A stretch of 64,000 nucleotides of DNA from Lota lota (GCA_026745465.1 JACYXH010000473.1:8083191-8147190), one strand, 5' to 3'. Counted from the first letter of the stretch, positions 1 through 11,998 are shown. Made by a program: numbers and translations. Notes: generated from the letters alone by a model not told the origin.

Positions 1-1000
1 ACAGACATTTAGTTTGGGAGGAATCCATCCACCCTTGTTTTGTTCACTGTTCACCAAGGACCTGGGCTGTGAGTTTAAATGTTTGAGTTATCTGTTCTGG
101 CCATCTGATGTAACCATGTATGTCACACGTCCTGCTATAGTTGCAGTCAGGTGTGCTTGCTGGGGGAGGGAGGGGAGTAAGAGGGAGGGAGGGAGGGGGG
201 GGGAGGAAGTTAAGGGGAGCAGGGGGATAAAAGGAAATGATTGGCATTTTCTGGAGTAAAAAAAATGGATGGGGTGGGGGGGGGGCATTGGGTAAAAACA
301 TAACATACAGCATAAAATTGGATTTGATATTCGGAGTACAAATTGTCAACTGTTTTCTATTGCTGTACCTCTATCTTTTTTTTTTTTCTTCAATTGGACA
401 AGTCAGAAGTCGATCTGGCCTCTTAAAAAAAAAAATGTTTGAAAATGTGGTCGGTAGTGAACTGAATATTTCTGATCGTAGGGAGGGTGCCCTGGATCTC
501 GCCACATACCACTTGAGTTTTGGTCAAAACGAAAGCCGACCCTCAACATGTTTGGCACAATGAATGCTGAGGAGAAAATAAATTACATGTATTATTTTTT
601 ACCCATAAGAGGAAAGTGGTCTTGGGCTCTGAATTGGCTGAAGAGTCTGAGGAACATGAAACTGTCTTTTATTTTATTTTTTTGACCTATTTTGTTTTAT
701 TTTGGTTATATGTGGCCCTTTATGACTTGACTCCCATTTGGACTGTTATTTTGGTTAAATTGACTTAAAATTATTTTAAACAGTTTTATACCGTCATCAA
801 TTTGGCTGTTTTTAGTTTGCCTTTAAATTGCATTGAAATGAGGCCAGAGTGTTCAAGTTACTTCTGCAGATGATCTTCACTCGCCTCCCTTGTTCTAACA
901 TCGAAATAAACATGGGGGCTGCAAGAGAATAAATAAATTGCAACTAAAACATATCCTCGTCTCTCTAATCTGTTTATGCTTCAAGAACGCCAGTCTCAAC
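1..1000 (+). other. Probable 3' untranslated end of a gene lying left of the window
   Basis: No convincing coding exon is visible. The stretch is AT-rich and holds AATAAA signals on the plus strand at 577, 905, 928 and 932, followed by ordinary AT-rich sequence. This is what the end of a plus-strand transcript looks like. G-rich low-complexity patches lie at 163-210 and 270-288. The short open frames overlap these patches and show no family resemblance. Assignment to a 3' UTR is inference. Confidence 0.35.
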
Positions 1001-1369
1001 ACTCACTTGAATTGTTAGTCTATAATACAAATGGGTTTTTATTTTTGTCCTTTTAGGTTACCGATACTTTAAACTGGAGTGACTATAGAACAGATTGAAC
1101 CCGAGACCCACGTGCTTCTAACGACCTTCAAAGAATTTCACCGTTGTATTTAAATATGACCCACTGCAACCAGTCGACGTCGTAGTCGTCCACCAATCCG
1201 TAGCCACAATATATTTCGCCACTCCCATTTACAGATCACTACACTTCATTATCCAATAGAAATTCACTCGAGCTCTAAGCCACACCTTTCATTTCACAAA
1301 ATTGTCCGGCATGCTGGTTGCATATTTGATGATTGACAAGCGCTTCTGCCAAGAAGGTTCCACGTTTGG

Positions 1370-1488
1370 AGTATTTTACCCAATCAAGCAGTCGTATCGA
1401 AAAAGGGGGCAGGTCGATGCGTCACGCTCGTCTTCTGTGGTACTGCATGTTTTAACTTCCGGCTGTACTGTCCTCTGGAAAAATCAAC
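1370..1488 (+). promoter_or_regulatory. tomm40: tomm40 promoter region and untranslated first exon
   Basis: A CCAAT-type motif (acccaatc, 1378-1385) and an ETS/NRF-2-type site (cttccgg, 1456-1462) lie just before a clean donor, tcaac/gtgagt, with the exon ending at 1488. ETS sites are common at promoters of nuclear genes for mitochondrial proteins. The next exon carries the start codon at 2109, so exon 1 appears to be untranslated. The transcription start itself is inferred. Confidence 0.5.
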
Positions 1489-2108
1489 GTGAGTAGCTAA
1501 TGTTAGCGCTGTATTTTATTCCACAAGGTTTAAAACAGATATACAAAGCATACCGTTTCAGTGCTAGTTTCTGACTGAAAATACCTTTCGATTCAGTTAC
1601 TTGAAGTGTTTATCCATCCCGTGTGGGATTGTCAGGCGCTGTAACTGTTGTTAGAACAGCTAGCAAGGTAGCAGACTAGTCTTTTGCCCGCAGCAGTGAA
1701 CTAGCTTAGCTACGCTAAAGGCTAGTCAGTCTATATTAAAACTCAACTTCATCGCTAATTAAAGTGGGGCTTGTAGCGTTATTTAAGTCCATACCGCGGT
1801 CTCCCCCATCACCGGTTTCGCTATTCATTGGCCAATGAGCGGTCATTCGTTTTTACATAAGGCTGAAATGAATGAATGAAGACCGTGATGATGTCACCGT
1901 TTGTAATTCATTGCCCTGTGTATTACACATTAAGGGATGATTCTTACTGGATTTATGGCCTGTTAAACATATGTGACTTGAATTAAATGGATTTCGTTAT
2001 CTTACTTTTACCATAGGTGTACGTATGTATGTACATTTTCTCGTTTCCCGTTATTACACGAGTAACCACCCATTTAATGACACTCTAATCTGTTGCCATC
2101 GTCTCAGA

Positions 2109-5100
2109 ATGGGGAGTGTTTTGGCTGCCAGCTCCCCCCATCCACCGCCAGTGCCCGGGAGCGCCCCTGCCCCGGGGCTGACGGTACCTCCGGGCTTCGG
2201 GATGCCCTCGGTGTCTCCGGTCCTACCCTCTGCCGAGGAGGCGGAGGCCGAGAGTCCGTTGCCCAACCCCGGGGCGTTCGAGGAGTGTCATCGAAAGTGT
2301 AAAGGTGAATAGTGAGGAGGATTGTGTTGTCATTTTTTTTATGGTGCGTTTGTCATTAACTTTGGATCACTTTGGATAAAAGCAAAATCTTCTGCTAAAC
2401 AGTCGTTGAGTTTGATACGTCGAGTTTTTTCTGTCTTAGAAAGGACTAGCAACAGGTGGATATTTACCTCTTTACCTCTTAACAAAGGTGGGGTGTAACC
2501 ATAAGCATGCCATAGCAATGGTTAAAATTAGCCTTTGTGTCCTGTTACAGCACATGCACACATTGTCTGAAATGTCACAAAAATGTCATGGCACTGTTGA
2601 GCCCTCTTTCTCTCTCGATAATCAATGAATGTTATGTACTTGTTTTTACCCTTATGTCTGCTTCATTAGTTCTACAGTACTGTGCAGACTGTTGAGCGTC
2701 TGCTTTTGTCTGCCCTCCAGAGGTGTTTCCTGCTCAGATGGAGGGGGTCCGGCTCACAGTGAACAAGGGCCTTAGTAACTACTTCCAGGTCGGTTCCATC
2801 CCTCTCAAAACCACTTCCGGGTCATTTCCAGGTGTTTGTTTAGTAAAGGATTCGCATTTGCTGGAAACGCTGTAGTCCGCTTGTCATCTTCATCTGGGAA
2901 CACATATAAGACACAAACGACAAGGAATCGAGAATTTTTTAAATGTAAACGTATTAATAGAGATTGAATAAAAAAAATACATACAATCTAAGAAGATTTA
3001 TACCTGTGTATTTCAAACGGTATCGTTCATAAAGGCCAGAATTAAAACAAGGGTTCAACATGTGCAGGTGAACCACACGGTGATGCTGAGCACCCTAGGA
3101 GACTCCAGCTACAGGTTTGGGGTCACCTACGTGGGAACTAAGCAGACCGGCCCTTCCGAGGTAACCCTTTAAATCACTAATACCCACTAACCAGTAGTTT
3201 ACAGACGCTCTCATGTAATTGTACTAGTATAAGTATGTCAGCAATGTTTCATATACACTCACATTGTTTTACCTCAGCTGTCAATATTTTACATTTCAAT
3301 GTGTATTGTGTCTACAGATGCATATCTGTATACACAATGTACCTATATTGTGTAAAGATAGTTTTTATCAGTTTCCAATACTCATTGTCCTGTGCTTCTG
3401 CTGTGACACCCACCTTTGTCGTCTGGGTTTGATGGAGCACTTCTTATCTTGTGAGATGTGCTTGGTCTGAGGTCTGCTGCTGTTGTGTTTCTCCTGGCCA
3501 GTCTTTCCCGGTGGTGGTGGGCGACATGGACAACAGTGGCAGTCTCAACGCCCAGATCATCCACCAGGTCTCCAGCCAGATCCGCTCCAAGTTGGCTTTT
3601 CAGGTCCGTTACCACGGTTATTGACTGTGTGATTGACTGTGATTCATTCAGATTCACTTATAAGCTGTTTGTTTGGTTTTAAAGGATGAATCTAAAGGAT
3701 ATATTTTGGCTATACTTGTTCATTTTCTTTAACCGTTAAAACATGTTTATGGAGGCCAGTAGAGACATGGCCTATAGTCCATGCTTCTGTTAGCCACGTG
3801 ATACTGGTTATTATAATCACATGAATGTCAGTCACATGGGTCTGGTACCAGTAGTCACATGGTTCGGGGGTGTCTCCTTTCAGATCCAGCAGCGGAAGTA
3901 TGTGAACTGTTAGTCACATGGTACTGGTACCAGTAGTCACATGGTTCAGTTAGTCACATGGTAGTGCTACCAGTAGTCACATGGTTCAGTTAGTCACATG
4001 CTACTGGAACCAGTAGCAGTACCAGTAGTCGAACCAGTGGTTGCTTCTTCTGCCCTCAGACCCAGCAGCAGAAGTTTGTGAACTGGCAGGGAGACGCGGA
4101 GTACCGCGGGGAGAACTTCACCGCCGCCGTTACCCTCGGCAACCCCGACGTCCTGGTCGGCTCTGGTAGGTCGACGGTCGCCCTAGCAACCATCCTTTTT
4201 AGTGCGAAACAAATGGATTTCAAAACAAACGCTTCTCGAAGGACGCTGTGCAATCCAACGGCAGTGTCATCTCATTGCAGCATCTCAAACCATCCCCATG
4301 GAGTGGGCGTGGTTCCTCTGGCAAGGTCATGAGTGCACAGTTCTCTGCTCTGCTGGGATAAATGACCTTTTTACCAGCGGTAGACGCACGCCTCTGCTAC
4401 GAACGTAACATAGAAACCAAACCAGCGTTCTCCTAACCTCCCCCCTCCCCCTGGTGGTCCTCCCAGGTATCGTGGTGTCCCACTACCTGCAGTCCATCAC
4501 CCCCTCCCTGGCCCTGGGCGGAGAGCTGGTCTACCACCGCCGGCCCGGAGAGGAAGGCACCGTCATGTCCCTGGCGGGACGCTACACAGGTGTGTTTGTG
4601 TGTCTGTAATGTGTGAGACCCGGTGGAGCTCAGTATGAAGGATCTTCACAATTTAACATTAGGAGTTAAACCAATGGATTCATAATAACATGATGCAATG
4701 ACGTCCCGTCCCCCCCCCACCCACCCAGGCAATAACTACATCGCCACATTGACACTAGGGGGCGCTGGAGCCCATGCCTCGTACTACCACAAAGCCAACG
4801 AGCAGGTACTACCCAGGCCCACACATAGCAAATGCAATGCTATGTCGCTTTATGCTTGATATCTTGCTAAACAAACAAATGTGTTACGAATGAATTTTCT
4901 GTGATGCTTCATACATGATACTAGTAGCTGTTTATCTGGCCATCTTGTTGTCCTCCAACCTCTTTCATCTGCTTCCGTTGTGTGGTTCCAGCTGCAGGTG
5001 GGTGTTGAGTTTGAGGCGAGCACCCGCATGCAGGAGACCAGCGTGTCTTTTGGCTATACGCTGGACGTGCCCAAAGCCAACTTACTATTCAAAGGTACGG

Positions 5101-5553
5101 TCCCAGTTCTTTTATAAGAACTACAACTGCCATCATGTTTCAAAGGTTGACATTTTATTTAGTTACAGTTGTCAAACTGCCCTATAAACCAACGTTACGA
5201 CTGTATTATGATATGAGATTGTGCTTTGTTTATTTTAGAATTTGAATAATAGCTTAAAGGTGAATTAAGTGCCAAGTGATCGGTCTAAATTCTCTTTGTA
5301 TTACGTCGTCATGACATTCTGCCATTATTCTCACCTGTTTGAACACCGGTCTGAGCTTTGTGCCGCCATATCCTCCACCAACGTGTGCATTGTGTCGTGC
5401 CCCCCCCCCCCAGGCTCCGTGGACAGTAACTGGGTGGTGGGCGCCACGCTGGAGAAGAAGCTGCTGCCCCTCCCCCTCACGCTGGCCCTCTGCTCCTTCC
5501 TCAACCACCGCAAGAACAAGTTCCAGTGCGGCTTTGGGGTCACCATTGGCTAA
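2109..5553 (+). CDS. tomm40: Tom40, channel of the mitochondrial outer-membrane import complex
   Basis: Tom40 is the beta-barrel pore of the TOM complex, through which nearly all nuclear-encoded mitochondrial proteins enter. Nine coding exons join in phase: 2109-2304, 2721-2788, 3068-3160, 3502-3603, 4060-4165, 4467-4589, 4729-4805, 4992-5094 and 5414-5553 (335 residues; the human protein has 361). The first 60 or so residues are Pro/Ala-rich and variable. From about residue 70 the barrel matches vertebrate TOMM40 nearly residue for residue, with recognisable strings such as [43 protein letters not shown] and a C-terminal [16 protein letters not shown]. The start is the first ATG after the exon 2 acceptor. 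The last intron ends in a C-run directly before its AG. Its position beside apolipoprotein genes matches the mammalian TOMM40-APOE neighbourhood. Confidence 0.97.
3790..4045. repeat. Degenerate tandem repeat in tomm40 intron 5
   Basis: Repeats of 'agtcacatggt' alternating with 'tactggtaccagt' fill most of the intron just before the exon at 4060. Each unit contains the small palindrome actggtaccagt. Copies are imperfect, with units of about 30-40 bases. Confidence 0.75.
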
Positions 5554-6400
5554 ACCCGGCTGGAACCGGAGGGGGAGGGGATGGGGTGGGGGGGGGGGGG
5601 TGGGGGGGGGGGGGGGGTGTTAGGCTCACAGCCCTTCTCATACATACATCATGGAACTGACAATCGCACTGTGGACGAAAAACCCGACGCCCGTCGTGGT
5701 GCGTGATGACGTCACGCGTCGACGACGTCGTCTCGCGCTGTGACCTCACAAGCAGTGACGCCACGGCGCGGGGACGCGCACGATGACGTCATACACGCGT
5801 CCCTGAGGCGTCACATCATCATCATCATCATCATCATGTTCTCTCCCCACCCCGATGTCAGCGAGACGCCCCAGTCACGTCTACTACGACGAGTGTACAT
5901 AAAATGCATTTAACGGTGCGCGGATGGGGGCGGGGGGGGGGCGGCGATCACGACTCTGGCTGTGATGAAGCATGTCATTAATAAATTGAGTGGAGAAAGA
6001 AAATGGAAACCTCAGCAGATCGCAGAATAAGCCGGAACTTAACTACACATCTATGACCCCTGCACTGCCATTTCATTTTTATAATTTAGTCCAGTGCCTG
6101 TTTTTTGTTAGCGCTGTATTTTTGAAGGGGTGGGTGTGATTTTATTTCATGTTTTGTACTGTAAAGTCTTGGCACCAAGTCATTGAAGTGTGTTCTGGTT
6201 TTCCTTATGTTTGTGGGGTGGGTGGGGGCGGTGTTGGCCAGGTTTATAGTGTAACTAATATAAGAATGCGTGTAAGTCGTGCTACATAGCCTGTCATTGT
6301 TGTTTTCTCACTGTTGACGGTCAATATATATATGGAGAAGTATATATATATTACCTGTATATATCTATTGGGGAACGATAAATGCAATTTCTTATCAAAA
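5554..6400 (+). other. tomm40: tomm40 3' untranslated region with G-runs and a CpG/CRE-like patch
   Basis: After the stop codon there is a G-rich run at 5570-5621. A CpG-dense patch at 5690-5820 follows, with two TGACGTCA palindromes, and then a short ATC repeat at 5815-5836. A polyadenylation signal aataaa lies at about 5980. No coding exon is visible. The remainder is AT-rich. Confidence 0.55.
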
Positions 6401-6532
6401 AACAAGTCTTGTGTTCATTCAGTTTTTTAATGCCTTTATGACTTTAGAGTAGAGTTTTGTGTGGATCTCGAGGTTATTCTACAGCCCTCTTAACACTCAG
6501 GAACTTAATAAGCCTGTTAACAGATCATCATG

Positions 6533-6700
6533 TTAACATGTCATCGTAGGACCAACACGGGTGTCGCTCATAACACTAATTATGGGCCTGCTCCCGTCAT
6601 GTTCCAGGGCAGATAGTAATTGTTTCTTCACTACCCGTGCTCTGGTACTTAAAGGAGGCCCACCAATTGGTATTAAGAGCGACATCTGTGAAAAGGGTCT
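6533..6700. mobile_element. MITE-like inverted-repeat element, copy 1
   Basis: The left arm has the motif tcatcgtaggaccaacac followed by a string ending cataacactaattatg. The right end (tattaagagcgacatctgtg) is a diverged reverse complement of the left. The same sequence family recurs at 12029-12302. There is no coding capacity, so it looks like a non-autonomous DNA transposon remnant. The family was not identified, and target-site duplications were not resolved. Confidence 0.55.
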
Positions 6701-6871
6701 TTTGAACAACCATTTAATAATCAATATTTATTATTGAGCGTTCAATATTGGTTTTAATCCTTATATAAAATACAGCAAACATAAATGGAGTCCCATAATA
6801 ATTACAATTTAAGTTAGGTACTTTACGAGACAAGAACTTGACTTGACACTATTCTTGGTGCTTAAAAAGCT

Positions 6872-6877
6872 TTTATT
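6872..6877 (-). terminator. Polyadenylation signal of the minus-strand apoA-IV-like gene
   Basis: AATAAA on the minus strand, about 80 bases past the stop codon of the apolipoprotein gene at 6955. Confidence 0.7.
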
Positions 6878-6954
6878 TGTTCAATTTGACATTAAATAAC
6901 CAATGTGACTCAAGAGAAGGGGAATCGTTTTGGATTAGTCTCAGGATTGACTTA

Positions 6955-8439
6955 TTACTGGATCTTCTCGGTGAAGGACTTCCAGAGATCGGCCAGCTGG
7001 GTCTGCAGGTCCTGGGCGTTCACGTTCAGCTTGGCCTTCAGCTCCTCTCCGTAGGGGGTCAGGCTCTGCTGGATCTCCTGGCTCTTCTGGGCCAGCTTGT
7101 TCTGGAAGTCCTGGGTGATGGGCTCCATGCTTTTCTGGAACTCCACCATGCTCTGGTCCACCCTCAGCTTCAGATCGTCGGCCAGGGGCCCCATCTGGTT
7201 CTGGATGCCCTGGATGCTCTGGTCCAGTCTCTCCTTCAGCTCCTGGCTCCTCTGCTGCATGGTGGCCCTCAGGGTCTCAGTGTCCAGAGCCTGGGCGTAG
7301 GGCATCACCTCCTTCTTCAGTTCCTCCATCTGCTTCTGGAGCTCCTCTTTCAGCTCGTTGATGTAGGGCTGGAGGTGGGCCCCCGCGGAGGTCAGGTCCG
7401 CATCCAGACGGGTCTTCAGGGTCTCGGCCTCCTGGGACAGCTTGGCGAGCAGGTCCTGGGTCATGGGGGTCACCTGGTTCTGCAGAGCCACGGTGTACTG
7501 GTTCACTGCTTCGGCACTCTGGGAAATCCTGGTGCTGTTCAGAAAGCAGAGGGGGGCGGGAATCAGTGACATGCTGCGTGTGATACTAGAATGACCCTTG
7601 ACCTATCTAATCAGCGAAGAATATTCCACTGATGTATTTAGGCTTAAAATTAATCTCGTCAGAATAGGGGTTTTATTTGTAGATTGAACGTGTCCTGACA
7701 AGTGAAAACACATTTTTAAAAGTGTTTTTAAGTGTTTTTAAAAGTACTATCTCTACCTCTTTTATGCATGACCTGTTACTACTTCCTATATACTTAATCT
7801 GCAGTTGCTGATTTTGAGTTGCTTTTTAGAAATTTGGTCATGGCAAATTTTGATTGGTTTATAGTAACGCCAGTAGTGACTGTGTTTTGATTGTCCCAGC
7901 CTTTGGATAAAAGCTGGGACAAGCTCAATGACTGAAAGAGAACATCCAGGTAAATGTAAAAGCCCTTACTTCACTTCCTGTCCCAGTGCAGACTGTTTGA
8001 TCTGCTCAAGGGAGTCCTCCGCGGTGAAGGTTGCCTTGGCGACGTAGTCCCAGAAGGCATCCTGGACCATGGCGAGGTTCGTCTTGGCCGGCTCCTGCCA
8101 CAGCAGGTTTGCGTTGCAGGCTGTGGGGAAGAACATTGAGGATTTAGACATTTAAAAAAGTGTGTTAGATCAAGGACGTTTTTTAGGACATTGCTACTCT
8201 TTGGTTATTTAGCAGAAACCTTTATCCAAAGTGACTTACAGTGTATTAAGATACACGTCATTAAGGAGCAGGTAGGATTAGGGCATCTTGCTGACCTACA
8301 GGTTAGACTGCAGACATGGGGTATCAAACCTAGTACCTTTCGGCATGGAGCCAAAGTCCTACACTATCCTGCCCCAGGATATGAGATTCCTTCACTTACC
8401 AGAGAAAAGGGTCAGTGCTAGCACTACAAAGACCTTCAT
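6955..8439 (-). CDS. apoa4: Apolipoprotein A-IV-like exchangeable apolipoprotein, copy 1
   Basis: A secreted exchangeable apolipoprotein that binds lipid on lipoprotein particles. Three coding exons join in phase: 8439-8400, 8120-7970 and 7534-6955 (256 residues). Exon 1 encodes most of the signal peptide (MKVFVVLALTLFSA, then CNANLL). Exon 3 (580 bases) holds Pro-punctuated amphipathic 22-residue helices, with units starting PYINEL, PYAQAL, PLADDL, PITQDF and PYGEEL. This is the hallmark of the apoA-I/A-IV/E family. Exon 3 has exactly the same length and phase as the divergent paralogue at 9851, so the two are recent inverted duplicates. The tomm40/apoE context matches the teleost apoa4b cluster. 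The name apoA-IV follows family convention. Function is inferred from the family. Confidence 0.9.
8205..8382 (-). mobile_element. tRNA-derived SINE in intron 1 of the apoA-IV-like gene
   Basis: Read on the minus strand, it starts with a tRNA-like head with a B-box-like string (aggtttgatacc). It then has a body (cctgtaggtcagcaagatgcc) and ends in the tail cactttggataaaggtttctgctaaata. The same body and tail recur at 14878-15110, 21700-21812, 31752-31908 and 31912-32092. Confidence 0.7.
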
Positions 8440-8591
8440 GGTTGACTGTGGTAGTGGTGGTGGTGACACTGGTGGTTAAAAAAAGAAACACACATTTAAC
8501 ACTCAATCCGGGATAAATCCATCATCTTAGAATTGAATGCAACACAACTGGTCAACAATATCAGCAGTCTACCTGAATACATTGTCTTACC

Positions 8592-8651
8592 TGCTTCTTG
8601 GGAGCCTCAAGGTGTTGTTGTGGCAGAGAAGTCCTCTCAGGGTGTTTTATA
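8592..8651 (-). promoter_or_regulatory. apoa4: TATA promoter and untranslated exon of the minus-strand apoA-IV-like gene
   Basis: On the minus strand, TATAAAA occupies 8651-8645. About 55 bases downstream is a donor, aagcag/gtaaga, ending near 8592, which joins to the exon carrying the ATG at 8439. A TATA promoter with an untranslated first exon is typical of the apolipoprotein gene family. Confidence 0.65.
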
Positions 8652-9670
8652 GCTTGTTGGAAAGGGCAAAGTTCTCCATTGTGCCCTGTTGTACGCCCTC
8701 CTGTCCCACCACGTTACATTCCCTGTGACCGATCTCGTCATCTGATTACCCCCGCTGGTTTATGATGGCCATCAGTGGCATTAAAAACATGCCCCATAGG
8801 CCTTATTCACCTAGCATGGTTCTTGGTTCCGTTTGGCATTACGTTACCCCCCCCCCCCCCAGCCCCCCACCCCGCTAGCGCTCAGAACCAAGATGGTGTT
8901 TGGTGTTCAACGATAAGCTCCTTGAGAAACTTAACATAAATGTCCCCTCTTGGTGGACACTTTCACCTATGGCTTTTGCCCAAAGCTTTTGAAAATATTG
9001 TGAGCGCACACATTCTTAGAACCAGCGGGCTCAAAGGTCTCCTTGTGCTTCTCAGATAGGCTAACATCAAGATACATGTTTGTGTATTTAAGTGTTAAAG
9101 CATGCCCTGTGCTTTTCGTAAATCAATTAAAAACTGTATGGATCAACAGAGACAGTTGGATTGAATTGTCACCACCTGCCTGAATTAGTCACTCAACAGA
9201 TATCCAGTACTTCCACATCTAATCTCCCAGTATTCAGTGGGTTGTTTCGCTGAGTCATTGCATTCCGTCATGAAGGTATCTTTCACATTTGCATACATGA
9301 CTCAAGGATTCTGCCTTTATTTCAATGGTTTAAAGTCAATTAAACCAATTTTCTTTTGCAGCCTACATTTCTACAACTCATTGTCACTCAAACAAAATGA
9401 ATATATGGGCAAAATGGCAAGGCTAACTTCTCTAACACAATACATAACTTAAAAAAAAGTACATTCCATACAAATACTACTTGACTTCCTGTTCCCTGGA
9501 ATTCCGATACAACCCTTCAACCGATGACGACGAAATCATCATCAATACTGTGCAACCTCTGAGGTCAGCTTCCACATAGTGATGTGGACGTACTCGTGTG
9601 TGACACAGAGACATACAGCAGGGCACTTGGCTCTGAACTTTGCCCCTCTACGTTCTCTGAGTGTCTCAGG
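8652..9670. other. Shared intergenic spacer of the divergent apolipoprotein pair
   Basis: About 1 kb between two opposed TATA promoters. It holds a C-run at 8850-8864 and otherwise unremarkable AT-rich sequence. No exon was seen. Enhancers shared by the two genes would be expected here, but none can be named from the sequence. Confidence 0.5.
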
Positions 9671-9673
9671 ACC

Positions 9674-9740
9674 ATATATACCGGTCAAGCTCAGCACAGC
9701 CACAATTCACAGTTCACTGGCTAGCAGGCAGAAGGTTGAT
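9674..9740 (+). promoter_or_regulatory. apoa4: TATA promoter and untranslated exon of the plus-strand apoA-IV-like gene
   Basis: A TATA element (catatatac) lies at 9673-9681, followed by the probable first exon near 9705-9735. The acceptor tacatttcag at 9840 joins it to the exon with the start codon at 9851. Confidence 0.6.
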
Positions 9741-9850
9741 CCAGATCCAAACCCGGTAAAATGTTCTAGAATATGGCACTGGAGAAAAGTTTGATAACAT
9801 CCAAAATGGTGAATTAAATGTCATTTTCTTCCTACATTTCAGCATCCATC

Positions 9851-11035
9851 ATGAAGGTCTTTGTGGTAGTGGTCCTCGCAGTGTTTGCTGGTAAGTAAAA
9901 TATGTGAAATACACAAACGACATATTAAAATATATTCCCAAACAACTTCAAACAGGAGTTGGACTTTTTTTTCATCCTACGTTTTTCTTTCTCCAGTAGG
10001 TTGCGATGCCAAAATTGGAATGCAAATGCAGCAGCCCCTGCAACAGCTGGACATGGCGAAAGATGTATTCTGGGACTATGTGGCCAAGATGACCCGCACC
10101 GCAGAAGACTCTGTGGAGCATATCAATCAGTCTAAGCTGGGACATGAATTCAAGTAAGCCTCATATTGTTTACTGTTTACTTTTATCCAAGGGGCCTCAC
10201 AATGAGTTCAGATACATTAAGAATTAAGGTAGGGGTTATGGCATTTATCCCAAGGATGCCTACTGGTGGACTGGGTGAGGACACGGGGGATAGAACCCAG
10301 AGCCAGGATTCAAACAGCCTAGCCTCTAGAGTCGACCAACCTGCCTGGTTGTCTGGGGACTTAGTGTGTTTAAAACTATCTAACCAGAAACCAAGAAAGT
10401 CAAGACACTGATTTCATCGACTCTCCCCCTGTTCCTGTCTCCTCTACGTCCACAGCCAACTCATCTCTGAGAGCACGGACATAGTCAACAAGCTCACTGT
10501 GGCCCTGCAGACCCAGGTGGCCCCCATGAGCAAGGACCTCCTCGCCAAGATCTCCCAGGAGGCCGAGCAGCTGAAGGCCCGCGTGGCGATGGACCTGAGC
10601 CTCCTTAGTGCCCACCTCCAGCCCTACGCCGAAGAGCTGAGAGAAGACCTGGAGAGGCAGATGACGGAGATGACCAAGGAGGTGATGCCGTACACCCAGG
10701 CCCTGGACACTGACACCCTTAGGGCAAACATGCAGCAGAAGAGCCAGGAGCTGAAGGAGAGACTGGACCTGAGCATCCAGCGCATTCAGAACCAGATGGG
10801 GCCCCTGGCCGACGATATGAGGCAGAAGATGGACGAGAGCGTGGCGGAGTTCCAGAAGAACATGGAGCCCATCACCCAGGACTTCCAGAAGCAGCTGGCC
10901 CAGAGGAGCCAGGAGATCCAGCAGAGCCTGACCCCCTACGGGGAGGATCTGAAGAACGCCCTGGAGGTTAACTCCCAGAACCTGAAGGAGCAGCTGGAGC
11001 TCCTGTGGAAGACCGTCAGTAAGATGACCAAGTGA
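9851..11035 (+). CDS. apoa4: Apolipoprotein A-IV-like exchangeable apolipoprotein, copy 2
   Basis: Paralogue of the gene at 6955-8439, on the opposite strand. Coding exons are 9851-9890, 10000-10153 and 10456-11035 (257 residues). The signal peptide is MKVFVVVVLAVFAG. The mature part begins near CDAKIGMQ. Exon 3 carries the Pro-started helices PYAEEL, PYTQAL, PLADDM, PITQDF and PYGEDL, nearly identical in order to copy 1. The exon 2 acceptor is a tandem cagtag site; either AG keeps the frame and changes the protein by one residue. The 3' UTR ends near the AATAAA at 11311. The role is lipid transport, by family. Confidence 0.9.
10180..10345 (-). mobile_element. Diverged SINE-like insertion in intron 2 of the apoA-IV-like gene
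   Basis: It contains the recognisable reversed tail (cttttatccaaggggcctca) and a reversed B-box-like string (ccaggattcaaac). It is more decayed than the copy at 8205. Confidence 0.5.
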
Positions 11036-11310
11036 ACTGATGCAGGATCTCTGCACTGATTCCCCTGTGGTTCCAAGTAGTCTTTGCAGTATTTATTGAT
11101 TCTGTCCTGTTTATTTGACGACGTCGGGAACTAGGTCGTAGCCGTGGGCCGCAGACGAAGTGCAATGTATGAAGTGTTTTAATTTGAGACTTTTATACTT
11201 TTATGCTTTGGAAGGTTAATATCGAACAGCATTTGAACAAAGTCGGATTGTGTTTACTTTATCAAATATGAGCCTCAATGTGTCAAGTGGTTATCTGTCT
11301 GTCAAACGAC

Positions 11311-11316
11311 AATAAA
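11311..11316 (+). terminator. Polyadenylation signal of the plus-strand apoA-IV-like gene
   Basis: AATAAA in the context gacaataaacag, about 275 bases after the stop codon. Confidence 0.65.
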
Positions 11317-11867
11317 CAGTTAACATGTATCTTCTGTTTGTATCTTGTCTTCTGCTGTTGTGTTAGAGGAAAACAATACTATACAACACAAAAAAGATCA
11401 GACTGTATAGGAAACAACACTACTTAGTTAAATACTACACCATTCACTCATCCATTCAACTTTACTTAACAGTAAATGTTTATTCAGTCATAAAAAAGAT
11501 CAAACTGTATCCTGCCAGAAAAAGTAATTTGATTTGTGTGTAAATCTATTGATCAATATATAGATCAATAAAGGCCTCGATTGATTGTTTCTTCATCTCC
11601 AGAATGGCTCAAAGAAATAAGACAGGTCTGGGAGATTTCCTACAATTTGTTTTTGTTTGTTTTGAAATTAGACTACAAATGACAAATATGAATCATCTTA
11701 GTTTCAGGTCATTTTCCACTTAAACTTTCTTCATACCCGAAGAAATCAGGGATCACACAACCCCGAGAGCTGTGTGGTTTCAGCCAGCCATTATGTTGCA
11801 CTCTCTCGCTCTCAAAGATAAACTACTTTAAACACATCAAATCTTTTGAAACACCACGAATCTACTG

Positions 11868-11998
11868 GCTAGGTCTCTTGGCTCCCAGACGGAAGGTTCA
11901 GGGTTCAAACCCCAGTGTCCGCTGTCTTCCTGTAGGCATCCTTGAGCAAGACGCCCTCTCACCCCAACCTGCTCATTAATGGGATATCAACTGAATAC
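11868..11998 (+). mobile_element. tRNA-derived SINE fragment
   Basis: A tRNA-like head with B box (gggttcaaacccc) is followed by the family body (cctgtaggcatccttgagca). The 3' tail is missing. It lies directly before the inverted-repeat element at 12029. Confidence 0.6.

Noticed and set aside
2054-2302. Alternative frames over tomm40 exon 2
   Set aside because: Only the frame starting at 2109 joins in phase to the conserved barrel exons.
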